Shown here piece after piece: positions 1 to 8,886 of a stretch of DNA of 64,000 nt. The stretch lies in assembly GCF_003971195.1 (NCBI RefSeq), contig NZ_CP034593.1:2542001-2606000 (forward strand), written 5' to 3'. This stretch comes from Flaviflexus ciconiae. GTDB lineage: Bacteria; Actinomycetota; Actinomycetes; Actinomycetales; Actinomycetaceae. A program made the translations under genes and the position numbers. The notes beneath the pieces were generated by a model, which did not search any database, was not told where the DNA came from, and was given only the letters and a program-made list of their open reading frames with translations. How positions within the stretch are numbered: position 1 is the stretch's first letter; each line of letters begins with the position of its first letter.

Positions 1-560
1 ACCCGCGTTTCCATAAGTGCCCCTTCGAGGGCGCCGAAGATGACGTCGAAGAACTCGTTTTGGGACGCTTGGGCGATCGTGCGATGAAAGTCGAAATCGA
101 GACGGGAGGCATGGACAAGATCGTTGCCGGAGATCTCCAGCTCATCGCACAGATAGAAAAGTTCCTTAGTGAGCTCAGGTGTTGTGTGGTGCGACGTGAG
201 TCCACCGACGCTGACTTCGAGAGCCAGGCGCACCTCGTGAAGCTGCTCGTAGCGTAGAGAAGTACCGCTTCTCATGAAGAGTCGCATCACTTCTGCGACA
301 TCGCCGATGTTCGTGCGACCGACAACTAGCCCGGAACCAGGCACGCTCTGAATAAGACCCTTAGTTGATAGGACTTTGACGGCCTCGCGAATCACGGTAC
401 GCGAAACACCATAAATCGTGCACAGCTCACGCTCCGACGGCAGGGGAGTTCCCGGTGCTAGATGTTTATCGAGGATCCTTCGGTGAAGGTCCTCAACCAC
501 CTGTTGCGAGAGGGAAATCGGACGAATGATCCGAGAGGAGTCTCCGAACCCTGCGTTCAT
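1..560 (-). CDS. GntR/FadR-family transcriptional regulator, 3' end off the window
   Basis: Reading the minus strand from ATG at 560 gives 186 codons with no stop before the window edge. Residues 17-75 form a GntR winged helix-turn-helix, with PSERELC at 41-47 and VSRTVIREA at 52-60. From about residue 100 an FCD-type all-helical effector domain follows (LHEVRLALE, DFDFHRTIA). An AGGGAG ribosome site lies just upstream of the ATG. It is divergent from the acid-sugar operon at 739-3729, with two palindromes between them, so it most likely controls that operon in response to a sugar acid. The effector is inferred, not seen. Confidence 0.9.
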   Translation of the reverse strand, partial: MNAGFGDSSRIIRPISLSQQVVEDLHRRILDKHLAPGTPLPSERELCTIYGVSRTVIREAVKVLSTKGLIQSVPGSGLVVGRTNIGDVAEVMRLFMRSGTSLRYEQLHEVRLALEVSVGGLTSHHTTPELTKELFYLCDELEISGNDLVHASRLDFDFHRTIAQASQNEFFDVIFGALEGALMETR

Positions 561-650
561 AGTTTCGCTCCCTTGTTGTTGTTATGCCCCTGAATCATAT
601 GCCAATTGAAATAGAAGCAACCTGATCGACGCTGGAGATGCAATAATTCT

Positions 651-709
651 TTGACTGAACCGGTATGACCGGATAATGTTCAAATAGGTGACCCGGTTAG
701 TATCCGGGT
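651..709 (+). promoter_or_regulatory. Promoter and candidate GntR operators for the acid-sugar operon
   Basis: TTGACT at 651-656 and GATAAT at 672-677 resemble -35 and -10 boxes with a slightly short 15-nt spacer. A perfect palindrome CCGGT-ATG-ACCGG (660-672) fills the spacer. A second, ACCCGG-N7-CCGGGT (691-709), lies where early transcribed sequence would be. Both are good candidate sites for the adjacent GntR regulator: binding the first would block polymerase. Regulation is inferred. Confidence 0.55.
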
Positions 710-738
710 ATCCCTCAATCGCTCCAAGGAAGGTGCAC

Positions 739-1734
739 ATGAGAGGAATCAGATTCGAGACCGATGGTCTCGCACACGTTGTTGAGCTGGAAAAGCCAAG
801 CCCCGGGGTAGACCATGTTGTCATCCGAGTAACTTCGACAGGTGTTTGCGGATCCGATCTGTCTGCGCTGTCGGGGCATCACCTCTTCCGCATTCCTCCC
901 TTAATCTCCGGACATGAAGCTGGCGGCATTATCGAGTCGATTGGTGAGGGCGTCGAGGGCTATGCGGTAGGCGATAGAGTTGTTGTAGATCCACAGCGGC
1001 CCTGCGGATCATGCGAGTTCTGCGATACCGGGAGCTATCACCTCTGCCCGAAGAAACTCATGCTTGGAGTGGCGGAATGGGATGGATCTTTCGCCGATTT
1101 CGTAGAAATACCTGCTTACACGCTAATTCCGGCACCAAGCTCTATTGGAGACGAGTACCTTGCGCTCGCGGAACCAATTGCTGTCGCGGCACATGCTGTT
1201 AGTCAGCTAAGGGGACGTAGGTACAAGACGGCTCTTGTGCTTGGCGGTGGAACTATTGGTTCTCTCATCACGCGAGTTCTGTCTGATGATGGGGCATATG
1301 TGACGGTCAGTGAACCTCGTGAGTTCCTACGCGAAAAGCTGGTTGCGATGGGTGCTGCTGACGTTGTCGGCCCGGACGAAATCCCAGATTCCGCTAAATT
1401 TGATGCGGTCTTTATCGTTGCTGGCATTGCTGAACTTGTTGAGGTCGCATTTGCTCACCTCAAGCCGGGGGGTGCTGTCGTTCAGGTAGCTGTGTTCAAC
1501 AGCGAGGTTCCAGTTCATGTTGGCAAGCTTCAGGTAGGGGAACAGGCACTGCTGGGTACGGCCATGTACCAGAAACAGGACTTCACGCGGGCGCTCGAGC
1601 TCCTTGCAAAGTATCCTGACATTCCCGGCATCCTCGTCTCAAAGATCACGGGCTTGGAAGAAGGAGCTGAAATTATTACGGAGATGGCAAAGAACGGTCC
1701 GGGCGACATTCTGAAGCTCATCCTCGTCCCCTGA
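739..1734 (+). CDS. Zinc-dependent medium-chain dehydrogenase (sorbitol/threonine dehydrogenase type)
   Basis: A 331-aa MDR-family alcohol dehydrogenase. Catalytic zinc ligands are Cys37 (GVCGSD) and His59-Glu60 (GHE). The structural-zinc cysteines are at 89, 92, 95 and 103. A Rossmann GGGTIGS motif near residue 165 binds NAD(P). The ATG at 739 is preferred over the in-frame GTG at 688 because AAGGAAGG sits at 726-733 and 688 lies upstream of the second operator. It is first in an operon with OtnK- and OtnC-like genes, so it probably oxidises a four-carbon sugar acid (an L-threonate/D-erythronate type substrate), taking the place LtnD holds elsewhere. The substrate is inferred from context. 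Confidence 0.85.
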   Translation: MRGIRFETDGLAHVVELEKPSPGVDHVVIRVTSTGVCGSDLSALSGHHLFRIPPLISGHEAGGIIESIGEGVEGYAVGDRVVVDPQRPCGSCEFCDTGSYHLCPKKLMLGVAEWDGSFADFVEIPAYTLIPAPSSIGDEYLALAEPIAVAAHAVSQLRGRRYKTALVLGGGTIGSLITRVLSDDGAYVTVSEPREFLREKLVAMGAADVVGPDEIPDSAKFDAVFIVAGIAELVEVAFAHLKPGGAVVQVAVFNSEVPVHVGKLQVGEQALLGTAMYQKQDFTRALELLAKYPDIPGILVSKITGLEEGAEIITEMAKNGPGDILKLILVP

Positions 1735-1841
1735 TCTACTCGGTGGGCCGGTCTAGGCCACAAGACCAGTCCGCGGAGTTTCTAATGCTTGCTCACTACG
1801 GAGCTACTTGTAGCCACAAAGAAGACGAAGAATGAGAGTGT

Positions 1842-3095
1842 GTGATTGTGCGCGGAGCCCTTGCGGATGACTTCACTGGAGCCACTGATCTTGCTGGGAA
1901 TTGGCGGGCTAGGGGCCTGCGGACGGCGGTTGCCCTGACAATCCCGAGTCGAGATCAGTTCGCTGAACTTGCTGGCTATGACGCTGTTGTTATTGCGCAG
2001 AAGATCCGTTCGGTTGATCAAGCGAAAGCGCGGGCCGTTGCGGTGCGTGCGGGTCAGGCACTTATGGATCTTGGCTGTACGCAAATTTATGATAAGTACT
2101 GTTCTACCTTCGATTCGACACCGGAGGGCAATATTGGACCGATTGCGGAAGAGCTCATGAACCTCACGGGAGCGAGCCGCGCAATTGTTGTGCCTTCGTT
2201 CCCAGATGCTGGAAGGACCGTCTACTCGGGCCACCTTTTTGTCTTGGGTGAGCCTCTCGATGAATCTCCGATGAAGGATCACCCACTTAATCCGATGCGG
2301 GACTCTTCGGTTGTGCGGCTAATGCAGGCCCAGACTGAGAGACCGGTTGGGCATGTTTCGCATTCCGTTGTGCAACAAGGCCCGGAGGCCCTCCGTAAGG
2401 AGCTGGACAGGCTTGATCCCACCTACGATTTTATTGTTGTAGATGCCATTGACAATGAAGACCTTAAAGTCATCGCCGTAGCGACGTCATCCGATTCTCT
2501 TGTGACCGGGGGATCTGGAATCGCGCTTGGCCTCCCACACGTGGATAGAAACCTTGGTCAGGTTAAGCAAGTTCCAGGCAAGCGACTCATTTTGTCGGGA
2601 TCGGCCTCGAGCATGACGCGGAGACAGGTCCAATCAGCAAAGAAGCACTTACCCAGCCGCAAGGTGGCTCCGGGCGCTCTCGTAGGAGACTTCGATGCCA
2701 CAGTTGGGGATTGTGTCTCCTGGGTCCAATCCCAGTGGGAACTAAACCCCGATATTTCTCCTCTTGTCTATTCAGTAGAGAACGACGAAGATTTGCGTGA
2801 GTCCACCAAATATGGAGATCAGGTATCTGCTCTCTTGGAGGAGTTCTTTGGGAATGTCGCGCAATCGCTTTCTGATGTTGGTGCTACTCAGTTCATCATT
2901 GCCGGAGGAGAAACCTCCGGCGCAGTCTGTCAGAGTCTTGGCGTCCAACTCCTCGAGCTCGGGAGGCAACTTGCCCCCGGGGTGTCTTGGCTACTTTCAA
3001 AGGCGGAGAACCAGCAGTTCAACATGGTTCTGAAATCAGGGAACTTTGGTGGAGAGAACCTCTTCACCGCCGCTTGGGAGGAACTCAATGACTGA
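1842..3095 (+). CDS. otnK: 3-oxo-tetronate 4-kinase-like protein (DUF1537 family)
   Basis: A 417-aa four-carbon acid-sugar kinase, the usual length for OtnK. DDFTGATD at residues 9-16 is the N-terminal family signature, and the C-terminal nucleotide-binding half carries IAGGETSGA. Characterised OtnK enzymes phosphorylate 3-oxo-tetronate to the 4-phosphate, which OtnC then cleaves. The GTG start at 1842 has only a weak GAGAG upstream; GTG 1848 is an alternative. The stop overlaps the next gene by 8 nt, so the two are translationally coupled. Confidence 0.88.
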   Translation: MIVRGALADDFTGATDLAGNWRARGLRTAVALTIPSRDQFAELAGYDAVVIAQKIRSVDQAKARAVAVRAGQALMDLGCTQIYDKYCSTFDSTPEGNIGPIAEELMNLTGASRAIVVPSFPDAGRTVYSGHLFVLGEPLDESPMKDHPLNPMRDSSVVRLMQAQTERPVGHVSHSVVQQGPEALRKELDRLDPTYDFIVVDAIDNEDLKVIAVATSSDSLVTGGSGIALGLPHVDRNLGQVKQVPGKRLILSGSASSMTRRQVQSAKKHLPSRKVAPGALVGDFDATVGDCVSWVQSQWELNPDISPLVYSVENDEDLRESTKYGDQVSALLEEFFGNVAQSLSDVGATQFIIAGGETSGAVCQSLGVQLLELGRQLAPGVSWLLSKAENQQFNMVLKSGNFGGENLFTAAWEELND

Positions 3096-3729
3096 TCTTG
3101 TCGACGACATGCTTGAAACCGCGCAACGCTTGGCGGCCCTAGGGCTGTCTCCTGGTTCGACAGGAAACATTTCGTGCCGTGTCGGCGACGATATTTTTCT
3201 CTCCGCGTCAGGCACATCGTTCGCGACACTATCGCGGGATGATGTTGTGAAGATCCGTGACGGTCACATGACTGGTCCTAAGCCGACCAAGGAAATTGGC
3301 CTCCACCTTGAGGTGTACAAGAGAAATCTTGAGGCTACCGCGGTTATCCATCTTCATTCGCCGGCGGCTGCCGCAGCATCATGCCTTGAACCATGGCGGC
3401 CCTACAGTGCTCTTCCTCCCCTTACACCTTATGTGCTCATGAGAGTTGGTAACCTTCCTCTCGTTCCTTACAGTCACCCGGGCAGCGAGGAACTCGTAGA
3501 GGGACTTCGCGCAGTCGAGTATCCGTATGATGCTGTCCTGCTCGCGAACCATGGGCTCATTGCCTCGGGAGGCCTTAAACAAGCAGAAGAAGCCAGCATT
3601 GAGATCGAAGCATCCTGCCGCACTCATCTTCAGCTTGTCGGTATGAAGCCCAACTACCTAACCGATCAGCAATGTGAAGAACTCACACGAAAGAACGGTC
3701 GTCCCTGGGGAGCGCAAGATTATCGGTAG
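3088..3729 (+). CDS. otnC: Class II aldolase/adducin-family protein, 3-oxo-tetronate 4-phosphate decarboxylase-like
   Basis: A 213-aa class II aldolase-fold protein. Metal ligands are visible as His88 and His90 (VIHLH) and His155 (ANHGLIASGG), with Glu69 a likely catalytic acid. ATG at 3088 is chosen because GGGAGGA lies at 3076-3082 and the start overlaps the otnK stop. In the known OtnK/OtnC pathway this enzyme makes dihydroxyacetone phosphate from 3-oxo-tetronate 4-phosphate. No OtnI isomerase is seen nearby. L-fuculose- or L-ribulose-phosphate aldolase relatives are possible by fold, but the kinase neighbour favours OtnC. Confidence 0.82.
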   Translation: MTDLVDDMLETAQRLAALGLSPGSTGNISCRVGDDIFLSASGTSFATLSRDDVVKIRDGHMTGPKPTKEIGLHLEVYKRNLEATAVIHLHSPAAAAASCLEPWRPYSALPPLTPYVLMRVGNLPLVPYSHPGSEELVEGLRAVEYPYDAVLLANHGLIASGGLKQAEEASIEIEASCRTHLQLVGMKPNYLTDQQCEELTRKNGRPWGAQDYR

Positions 3730-3775
3730 GTTTCTGGTGTCCGGCTGCCCCGATTTATCAGTTCCCAATGTGCAT

Positions 3776-3819
3776 AATGCCGGGTTCTGATCTGGGTGTC
3801 GTGATCAGAACCCGGCATT
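3776..3819. terminator. Bidirectional terminator between convergent otnC and nupC
   Basis: Perfect 17-bp inverted repeat, AATGCCGGG... at 3776-3792 and its complement at 3803-3819, with a 10-nt loop. It lies between two convergent genes and would serve both. Confidence 0.75.
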
Positions 3820-3861
3820 GAGATAGTTACCGGCAGTGTTGTTTTTGCAAAGTGTCGACTT

Positions 3862-5068
3862 TTACCAGACGAAGACTCCGATGATGCAGGCGGACAGTAG
3901 GGATACGAGGACACCGGAGAGAAGCATGCGGGCCACATTCTTCAATACGAGTTCGCTACGCTCACCGTCGACGACTCCCTTGAATGTTCCAATGATCATT
4001 CCGGCGGTGGAAATGTTGGCGAAGGACGTAAGGAAGACCGTGAGGACTGCCTGGTAGTGCGGTGCGTACGAGGAGATTTCACCTGCGACCTGGCCCATGA
4101 CAACGAACTCGTTGGTGACGAGTTTGAGTCCCATGAGTTGGGACATGTCGGTTGCTGTCGCCGGTTCAAGTCCTAGGAGCAGGGCGGGAACATAGAGGAA
4201 TATGCCCAGGGTTGCCTGTAGCGAGAGGTCAGGTGAAATGAATCCGAGGAGGTCATTGATCAGGGCAGCGAGTGCAACGAAAGCAACGACGTTGGCGAGA
4301 ACAATGAGGATCACCCGGCCGGCGCTAAGGATTGAGTCACCACGGAACGAGAAGAAGGGTTCCTTCTTGGGAACGTCTGGATCACGGGTGATGATCTTGC
4401 GGTAGCGGGGGAGCGCCTCGTGTTCGGCCTTTGCCTTGGCGTGTTCAGCTGTTGCGAGAACTTTCTCTTGTTCGAGAACTGCTTCTTCCTCAATTCCGCC
4501 GCGTCCTACCGTGACGATGACATCTTCTTCCTTGGTGACTTCGACGGGGAAGAGCATGCTCGCGACGAGGAGTGCGTTGATGCAGTTAAGAGGAATAGCG
4601 GAGAGGACGAACTCTCCGGGGACGAGTTGCGTATAGGCGCCGATGAGAGCGGCGGAGACACTGCTGATCGCCATGATTCCAATGGTGACGTTACGTGCGG
4701 GCTTCATGTGGAGAAGCTGGTGCTTAGAAACAGCGATGGCCTCGGTGTTACCGAGGAACAACATTTCTACCGCGAAGAAAGTTTCAAAACGCGGTTGCCG
4801 GGTGACAAAGCTGAGGGCCCGCCCAACCCATTTCATAATCCAGGGGAGGAGCCCGATGTAGTTGAGAATGTCGAACATCGGGACGATGAAAAGGATTGAG
4901 AGAAGGGTGCTGACAACGAAGATGACCGGTTCTGGATCAATACGGCGGCGCCAACCCAGTTACCGAATACGAAGTTGATTCCTTGGAATGAGACCCCGAC
5001 GAGCCACGAGAATGCGTCGGCTACTCCTCGTACTAGTGCCTGGCCAACGGAGAAGCTGGTGAGGAACC
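3862..5068 (-). pseudogene. nupC: NupC-family concentrative nucleoside transporter, N-terminus lost and frame broken
   Basis: The minus strand encodes the core and C-terminal part of a NupC/CNT nucleoside:cation symporter: hydrophobic helices, the GNTEA and NEFVVMGQVAG family motifs, and a charged cytoplasmic insert near 4300-4500. The frame shifts near 4938, where TGGATCAA reads one base short of the expected Val-Leu-Asp-Pro-Glu-Pro coding. Upstream coding continues only to 5068, where the IS3-family inverted repeat begins, so the first membrane segments are missing. It faces the acid-sugar operon. Confidence 0.85.
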
Positions 5069-5101
5069 TGAAGCGTCCTGGGTTTAGTTCCGCTTCTTTT
5101 A

Positions 5102-5411
5102 CTACCCCGTATTGACGGGCTGGGTGAGATGGTACTTGATTTCTACTTCCTGTGGGGTGGCGTAGTCCAATGCTTCGTGAAGGCGCTTGGTGTTCGACCA
5201 ATGCACCCACCGCAAGGTCGCCAACTCAACTTCCCCCACTGACGTCCACGGGCCTTGGGGGTAGATGAGTTCAGTTTTGTAGAGTCCATTGACCGTCTCC
5301 GCCAATGCGTTGTCATAGGAGTCGCCGACTGTTCCCCTTACTCGGGCGAATTCCAGACTCAGCTAAAGCCGTAGAATATTTCAACGACACGTACTGCCCG
5401 GACGCCCTTCT
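5102..5411 (-). pseudogene. IS3-family transposase orfB, C-terminal part
   Basis: Minus-strand reading gives QYVSLKYSTALAESGIRP and then, one frame away, GTVGDSYDNALAETVNGLYK to the end of orfB (HEALDYATPQEVE). This is the rve integrase core containing the catalytic Glu (ALAETVNG). The frame changes near 5332, where one extra base is present. The matching N-terminal part is at 6788-7390, across the IS110 insertion. Confidence 0.85.
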
Positions 5412-5416
5412 AAGTG

Positions 5417-6490
5417 TCAAGCAGCAATCTGCGTCTGATTGATTACCTGGGTTCTGGTTTTGAGCGCGTAGAACATTTCCCGTGCGAGGTATCGTTTCAC
5501 GCACCTGAGGGCTTCCATTTTGGAGTGCCCTTCGGAGAGTTTCTTCGCCACATAGTCCTGGGTTCTCGGGTCGGTTCTGAGTCTGCCGATCGCGATGATG
5601 TGCAGGGCAGAGTTGGCTTGCCGGTCACCACCCCTGTTGAGCCGGTGACGGTGTGTTTTGCCTGATGATGCCGGGATCGGGCTCGCCCCACACAATGCTG
5701 CGAACGCGGCTTCTGAAGTCAGCCGGTCGGGGTTGTCTCCCGCAGTGATCAGCAGCTGAGCTGCAGACTCATAGCCGACCGCTGGTTTTTTGATGAGGTC
5801 TGGGGCGAGATGATCAACAATGTTTTTGATCATGACATCAAGATCAGCGATCTCATCAGTGAGTTCCAGGTACCTACGTGCAAGGGATTTCAAAGCGATC
5901 TTGTACGCGCCAGTGACATCGCGATACTTCGTGAGATCTGGTCGCCATGCGGCTAGGGTGCGGATGAGTTTCATGCGAGTCAGGGTGCGCAGCTGGTCAC
6001 GGAGTTCGTCTGGTGCTGACACGATGTTCATGCGGATCATCTGTAACGCGACTCGTCTGGCAGCGACCGCAGTTTTACGGGACACTTTCAACACCCGTAG
6101 GGATTCAACCAGCCCGTCACGGGTTTTCGGGGTCACGGCACGCACCCGGGCATAGGCTGCGTGAGCAGCATTCTCTGCATCGAGGGTGTCGTCTTTGCCT
6201 TTGCGCCTTCGGAGGGCTTGGTCGGGGCCGGTGACTTCGAGTACTTCGATATCTTGTGCGTGGAGGTAGCGCAACAGGCCCGCCCCATAGGTGCCGGTGC
6301 ATTCCACCCCGATCCTGGCGATCTGTCCGAAGGAGCGTAACCAGTGCACGAGCAGCTTGTACCCATGCCTGGTCGTAGGAAAGAATTCGGTTGCGAGTAC
6401 CCGGTCGTGCTGATCAACCACCGCAGCAACATGCAGGTCTTTGTGGGTGTCTACGCCGCCAACGACAGTGATGAAAGGTTGTGAGGTCAT
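5417..6490 (-). CDS. IS110-family transposase (DEDD recombinase)
   Basis: An N-terminal RuvC-like DEDD domain has GGVDTHKD (first Asp), GVECTG (Glu) and DDTLDAENAA (Asp pair). The C-terminal transposase_20 domain carries the serine-rich ASPIPASSGKT segment typical of the family. ATG 6490 is preferred over the longer ATG 6553 form because GGAG lies about 8 nt upstream and family members start close to this point. The frame is intact, so the element could be active. It inserted into the IS3 orfB between the HHSD motif and QYVS. Confidence 0.93.
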   Translation of the reverse strand: MTSQPFITVVGGVDTHKDLHVAAVVDQHDRVLATEFFPTTRHGYKLLVHWLRSFGQIARIGVECTGTYGAGLLRYLHAQDIEVLEVTGPDQALRRRKGKDDTLDAENAAHAAYARVRAVTPKTRDGLVESLRVLKVSRKTAVAARRVALQMIRMNIVSAPDELRDQLRTLTRMKLIRTLAAWRPDLTKYRDVTGAYKIALKSLARRYLELTDEIADLDVMIKNIVDHLAPDLIKKPAVGYESAAQLLITAGDNPDRLTSEAAFAALCGASPIPASSGKTHRHRLNRGGDRQANSALHIIAIGRLRTDPRTQDYVAKKLSEGHSKMEALRCVKRYLAREMFYALKTRTQVINQTQIAA

Positions 6491-6598
6491 GAGGTTTCTC
6501 CAATCGATGTGCATTGTTTGTGGTGCTTTCGTATCGACCGGTAACCTGGACAAGACAGTAAAGAGAAAAGGTGTTCAGGCCCTTCTTGAGTCACATGA

Positions 6599-6763
6599 TC
6601 ACGGCGAGGCGAAAGCCTCGCCGTGAGTGTTCTCGAATGGTCGACAGGTCCGGGGAAAGACACGCTGGTCGATCAGAGTGTGAGTCAGAACCTTTCGGGA
6701 TCACTCACGGCACCTGACCGACTGTTCAGGGGTCGATCGCTGTGTGGGTCAAACCATTCGAGA
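6599..6763 (-). ncRNA. Candidate IS110 bridge RNA region
   Basis: The non-coding 5' flank of the transposase is strongly structured. A 12-bp perfect stem with a GAAA tetraloop lies at 6599-6626. An 11-bp perfect inverted repeat (TCTCGAATGGT at 6631-6641, complement at 6753-6763) encloses about 110 nt. Within it GTGAGT/ACTCAC (6680-6685, 6703-6708) closes a 17-nt loop. IS110-group elements are known to encode a bridge RNA here whose loops pair with target and donor DNA. Ends and loop roles are inference. Confidence 0.45.
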
Positions 6764-6787
6764 AGATCAGGCACTTCTATTCTTACT

Positions 6788-7390
6788 GTCACTATGGTGA
6801 ATCAACTGGTTGCCATGGATTCTTCCAGCAGTGGTTAAAGGGTGCTCTAAAGCCTCCATCGGCAGCGCATCAGTGCGCAGCGTAGAGCACGTGGCAACAC
6901 CAACAATTTTCCGATTGAAGACATCAACTACAAATGCGGTGTAGGCGAATCCCGACGAAGTGCGAACATAGGTAATATCGGCAACCCAAAGCCTGCCCGG
7001 TGCGTGCGCACGAAGGTTTCGCTGCACCAGGTCCGGGCGACAAGCAGGTGTCTTTGGGCTTACCGTTGTTACCGGGTGTCGTCCACGTCTGCGGCCGGAA
7101 ACACCTGCTAGCTTCATCAACCGGGCAGTCTTATCGCGGCCAATATGAAAGCCGTCGCGGTTCATAGCGTGCCACATTTTTCGAATACCGTAGACCGAAA
7201 AATTCTCCGTATGTACACGCCGAATCTCTGGAATGAGCAGGCTATCGCTTAACGCTCTCGCACTTGGGATACGTTGAGAGGGTTTCCGGTGGCCGCGTGA
7301 GGTGATAAATCCACGATCTGCTTGTCGAGGGACGCGGCAGATGGCCTCGACCCCAAACTGATCTTTATACGCGTCGATATAGGAGATCAT
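6788..7390 (-). pseudogene. IS3-family transposase orfB, N-terminal part
   Basis: From about 7390 the minus strand encodes the orfB HTH_21 region (FSVYGIRKMW) and the start of the rve catalytic core: VADITYVRT (first Asp) and LIHHSD (second Asp). It then runs into IS110 sequence and stops. The rest of orfB is at 5102-5411. A partner of orfA at 7387-7706, with which it overlaps by a few bases as in other IS3 elements. Confidence 0.88.
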
Positions 7391-7706
7391 TTGGTCGTGG
7401 GTCGGTCGAGTTCCGCTGCGAAAAAAGCCGAAGCAGTTGTGAGAATCCCGTTTGCTCGTTTCAGTTCACGGTTCTCTCGGCGCAGACGCTTGAGCTCTTC
7501 TTCCATTGTTTCGCTATCCGGCGTTGTGCGGCCATCTCGTGTGGAGGCACTGTCGCGGTACCACGCCCGCAATGTATGGCGTGATACGCCGAGGAGCTCG
7601 CCACCTGTTCATAGGCGCGCTGTAGTGAGCAGGACTCCAAGCGGACCATTTCAATGATCTGATGGACCGCCTTCTCCTTAAACTCGACGGAATACTTTCT
7701 GGGTAT
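7387..7706 (-). pseudogene. IS3-family transposase orfA, frameshifted
   Basis: Minus-strand coding begins near 7706 with PRKYSVEFKEKAV, the HTH_Tnp_1 start; the codon where ATG is expected reads ATA. The frame shifts near 7601 (GG where GGG would keep frame) between AYEQV and GELLGVSRHTLRAWY. The C-terminal part has the coiled-coil heptads ELKRLRRENRELKRANGIL typical of orfA. Probably non-functional as read. Confidence 0.8.
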
Positions 7707-7757
7707 AGTGCCTAATCCTTCTTTACCTGAGGTAGGAACTAAACCCAGGACGCTTCA

Positions 7758-7904
7758 ATTACTCTCAACCCGGGTGGGTCCCTCGATCAGGAATTCATCG
7801 AAGATCTCGTTACCGAGTCCTACCTGCTTGTCATCGAAAAGAGCCTGCCCAGGGCAAAGTGGCCGGTTGATCCATTTACCTATGGGCAGGACCCAAAGAA
7901 GTAA
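7758..7904 (+). pseudogene. C-terminal fragment of a MmcQ/YjbR-family protein
   Basis: Immediately after the right IS3 inverted repeat, one frame reads through to a TAA at 7902 with residues such as LNPGGSLDQEF, DLVTESYLLVIEKS and LPRAKWP. This resembles the C-terminus of MmcQ/YjbR (DUF419-like) DNA-binding proteins, where a conserved Ser-Tyr ends the domain. No start is present. The N-terminal part was lost at the IS junction. Confidence 0.5.
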
Positions 7905-8181
7905 TCCCGCCTGAGATGCAGACTCTTAGTCTGAAACGCTGACTCTGCCGGGTGCAGACCTCGTTCCTGATTCTGATGCGCCCAAGTTCTTACTTGCCCG
8001 AGTTCTTCTGTGCCCGAGTTCGGATGTGCCTCCAGGCGGGTTAGGACTGTACCTGCATTTTCGGATAGGCCTGGACCTCTGCTCTCGGAGAGACGGTCGG
8101 GCTGGTCCGCAATATTTCCATTACGCGGGACGGTGGCTGAGCTTCGGCCTTGTCTGAGAGAGTAAGTGAGAGCATGACTCG

Positions 8182-8886
8182 GTGGAAGAAGTGGCAGTGT
8201 CTCGAAGAAGCGAAGTTCGCGAAGGTATACGGATCTCGTTACCGGCGGGGCTCGGAATGTTCCCCCTTGGTCTTGCCTTCGGACTGCTCGTTATTCAGGC
8301 CGGGCTGGAATGGTGGGTGGCTCCCGCGCTCTCAATTGCCGTCTATGCTGGGTCGCTCGAGTTCCTGCTCGTTAGCCTCATTGTCGTCTCGGCACCGCTT
8401 TTGACGGTGGCTGTCACGACTCTTCTCGTAAACTTTCGGCACGTGTTCTACGCCTTCACGTTCCCACTCAAGGTTGTCAGGAACCCGATTGCCAAGCTCT
8501 ACTCCGCCTATTCGCTAACCGATGAGGCTTTCGCGATCACGGCAGCAAAGCCTGATGGCTGGACGGCATGGCGTCTGGTCTCTATGCAGATTGCCCTGCA
8601 GATCTACTGGGTCGGCGGCGGGCTTGCCGGTGTCCTTATCGGATCCCTCCTCCCCGCGGGGATAGAAGGCCTGGACTTTGCTCTGTGCGCCCTATTTATC
8701 ACCCTGACTCTCGACGCAAGCAGGACGAAGAAGGAAGTTCCCTCACTTCTCTTAGCTGCATCCTGCTACGCGTTTGCTGCCGTGGCATTTCCGCAGGCTG
8801 CAATGTTCGCCGGCCTCCTGCTCTTCGTTGCCGTCCTGATCATCCGATATGTCATTGAGCGAGCAAGGGGGAAAGCAAATGCCTGA
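8182..8886 (+). CDS. azlC: AzlC-family branched-chain amino acid exporter, large subunit
   Basis: A 234-aa membrane protein with AzlC-family features: FPLGLAFGLLV near the first helix, NFRHVFYAF and YSLTDEAFA motifs, and about seven hydrophobic segments. With AzlD it forms a two-subunit inner-membrane exporter for branched-chain amino acids (or analogues). GTG 8182 is used; GTGs at 8191 and 8197 are alternatives and none has a strong ribosome site. The 3' end overlaps azlD by 8 nt. Confidence 0.88.
   Translation: MEEVAVSRRSEVREGIRISLPAGLGMFPLGLAFGLLVIQAGLEWWVAPALSIAVYAGSLEFLLVSLIVVSAPLLTVAVTTLLVNFRHVFYAFTFPLKVVRNPIAKLYSAYSLTDEAFAITAAKPDGWTAWRLVSMQIALQIYWVGGGLAGVLIGSLLPAGIEGLDFALCALFITLTLDASRTKKEVPSLLLAASCYAFAAVAFPQAAMFAGLLLFVAVLIIRYVIERARGKANA

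Larger units (their letters stand above)
5412..6790 (-). mobile_element. IS110-family insertion sequence
   Basis: Defined by an intact IS110-type transposase (5417-6490) and by where the surrounding IS3 orfB sequence stops (about 5411) and resumes (about 6790). IS110 elements lack classical inverted repeats and target duplications, so the ends are approximate to about 10 nt. The 5' non-coding side is about 300 nt and the 3' side almost nil, as in the IS110 (not IS1111) subgroup. Confidence 0.85.
5069..7757 (-). mobile_element. IS3-family insertion sequence, interrupted by an IS110-family element
   Basis: Perfect 23-bp terminal inverted repeats starting TGAAGCGTCC lie at 5069-5091 and 7735-7757 (ends TG...CA, as in IS3). 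Inside, on the minus strand, are orfA and orfB of an IS3-type transposase. About 1.38 kb of IS110-family DNA splits orfB, so the IS itself is about 1.3 kb. Flanking bases (AACC left, ATTA right) show no target duplication, and the two flanks belong to different broken genes. Confidence 0.9.
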
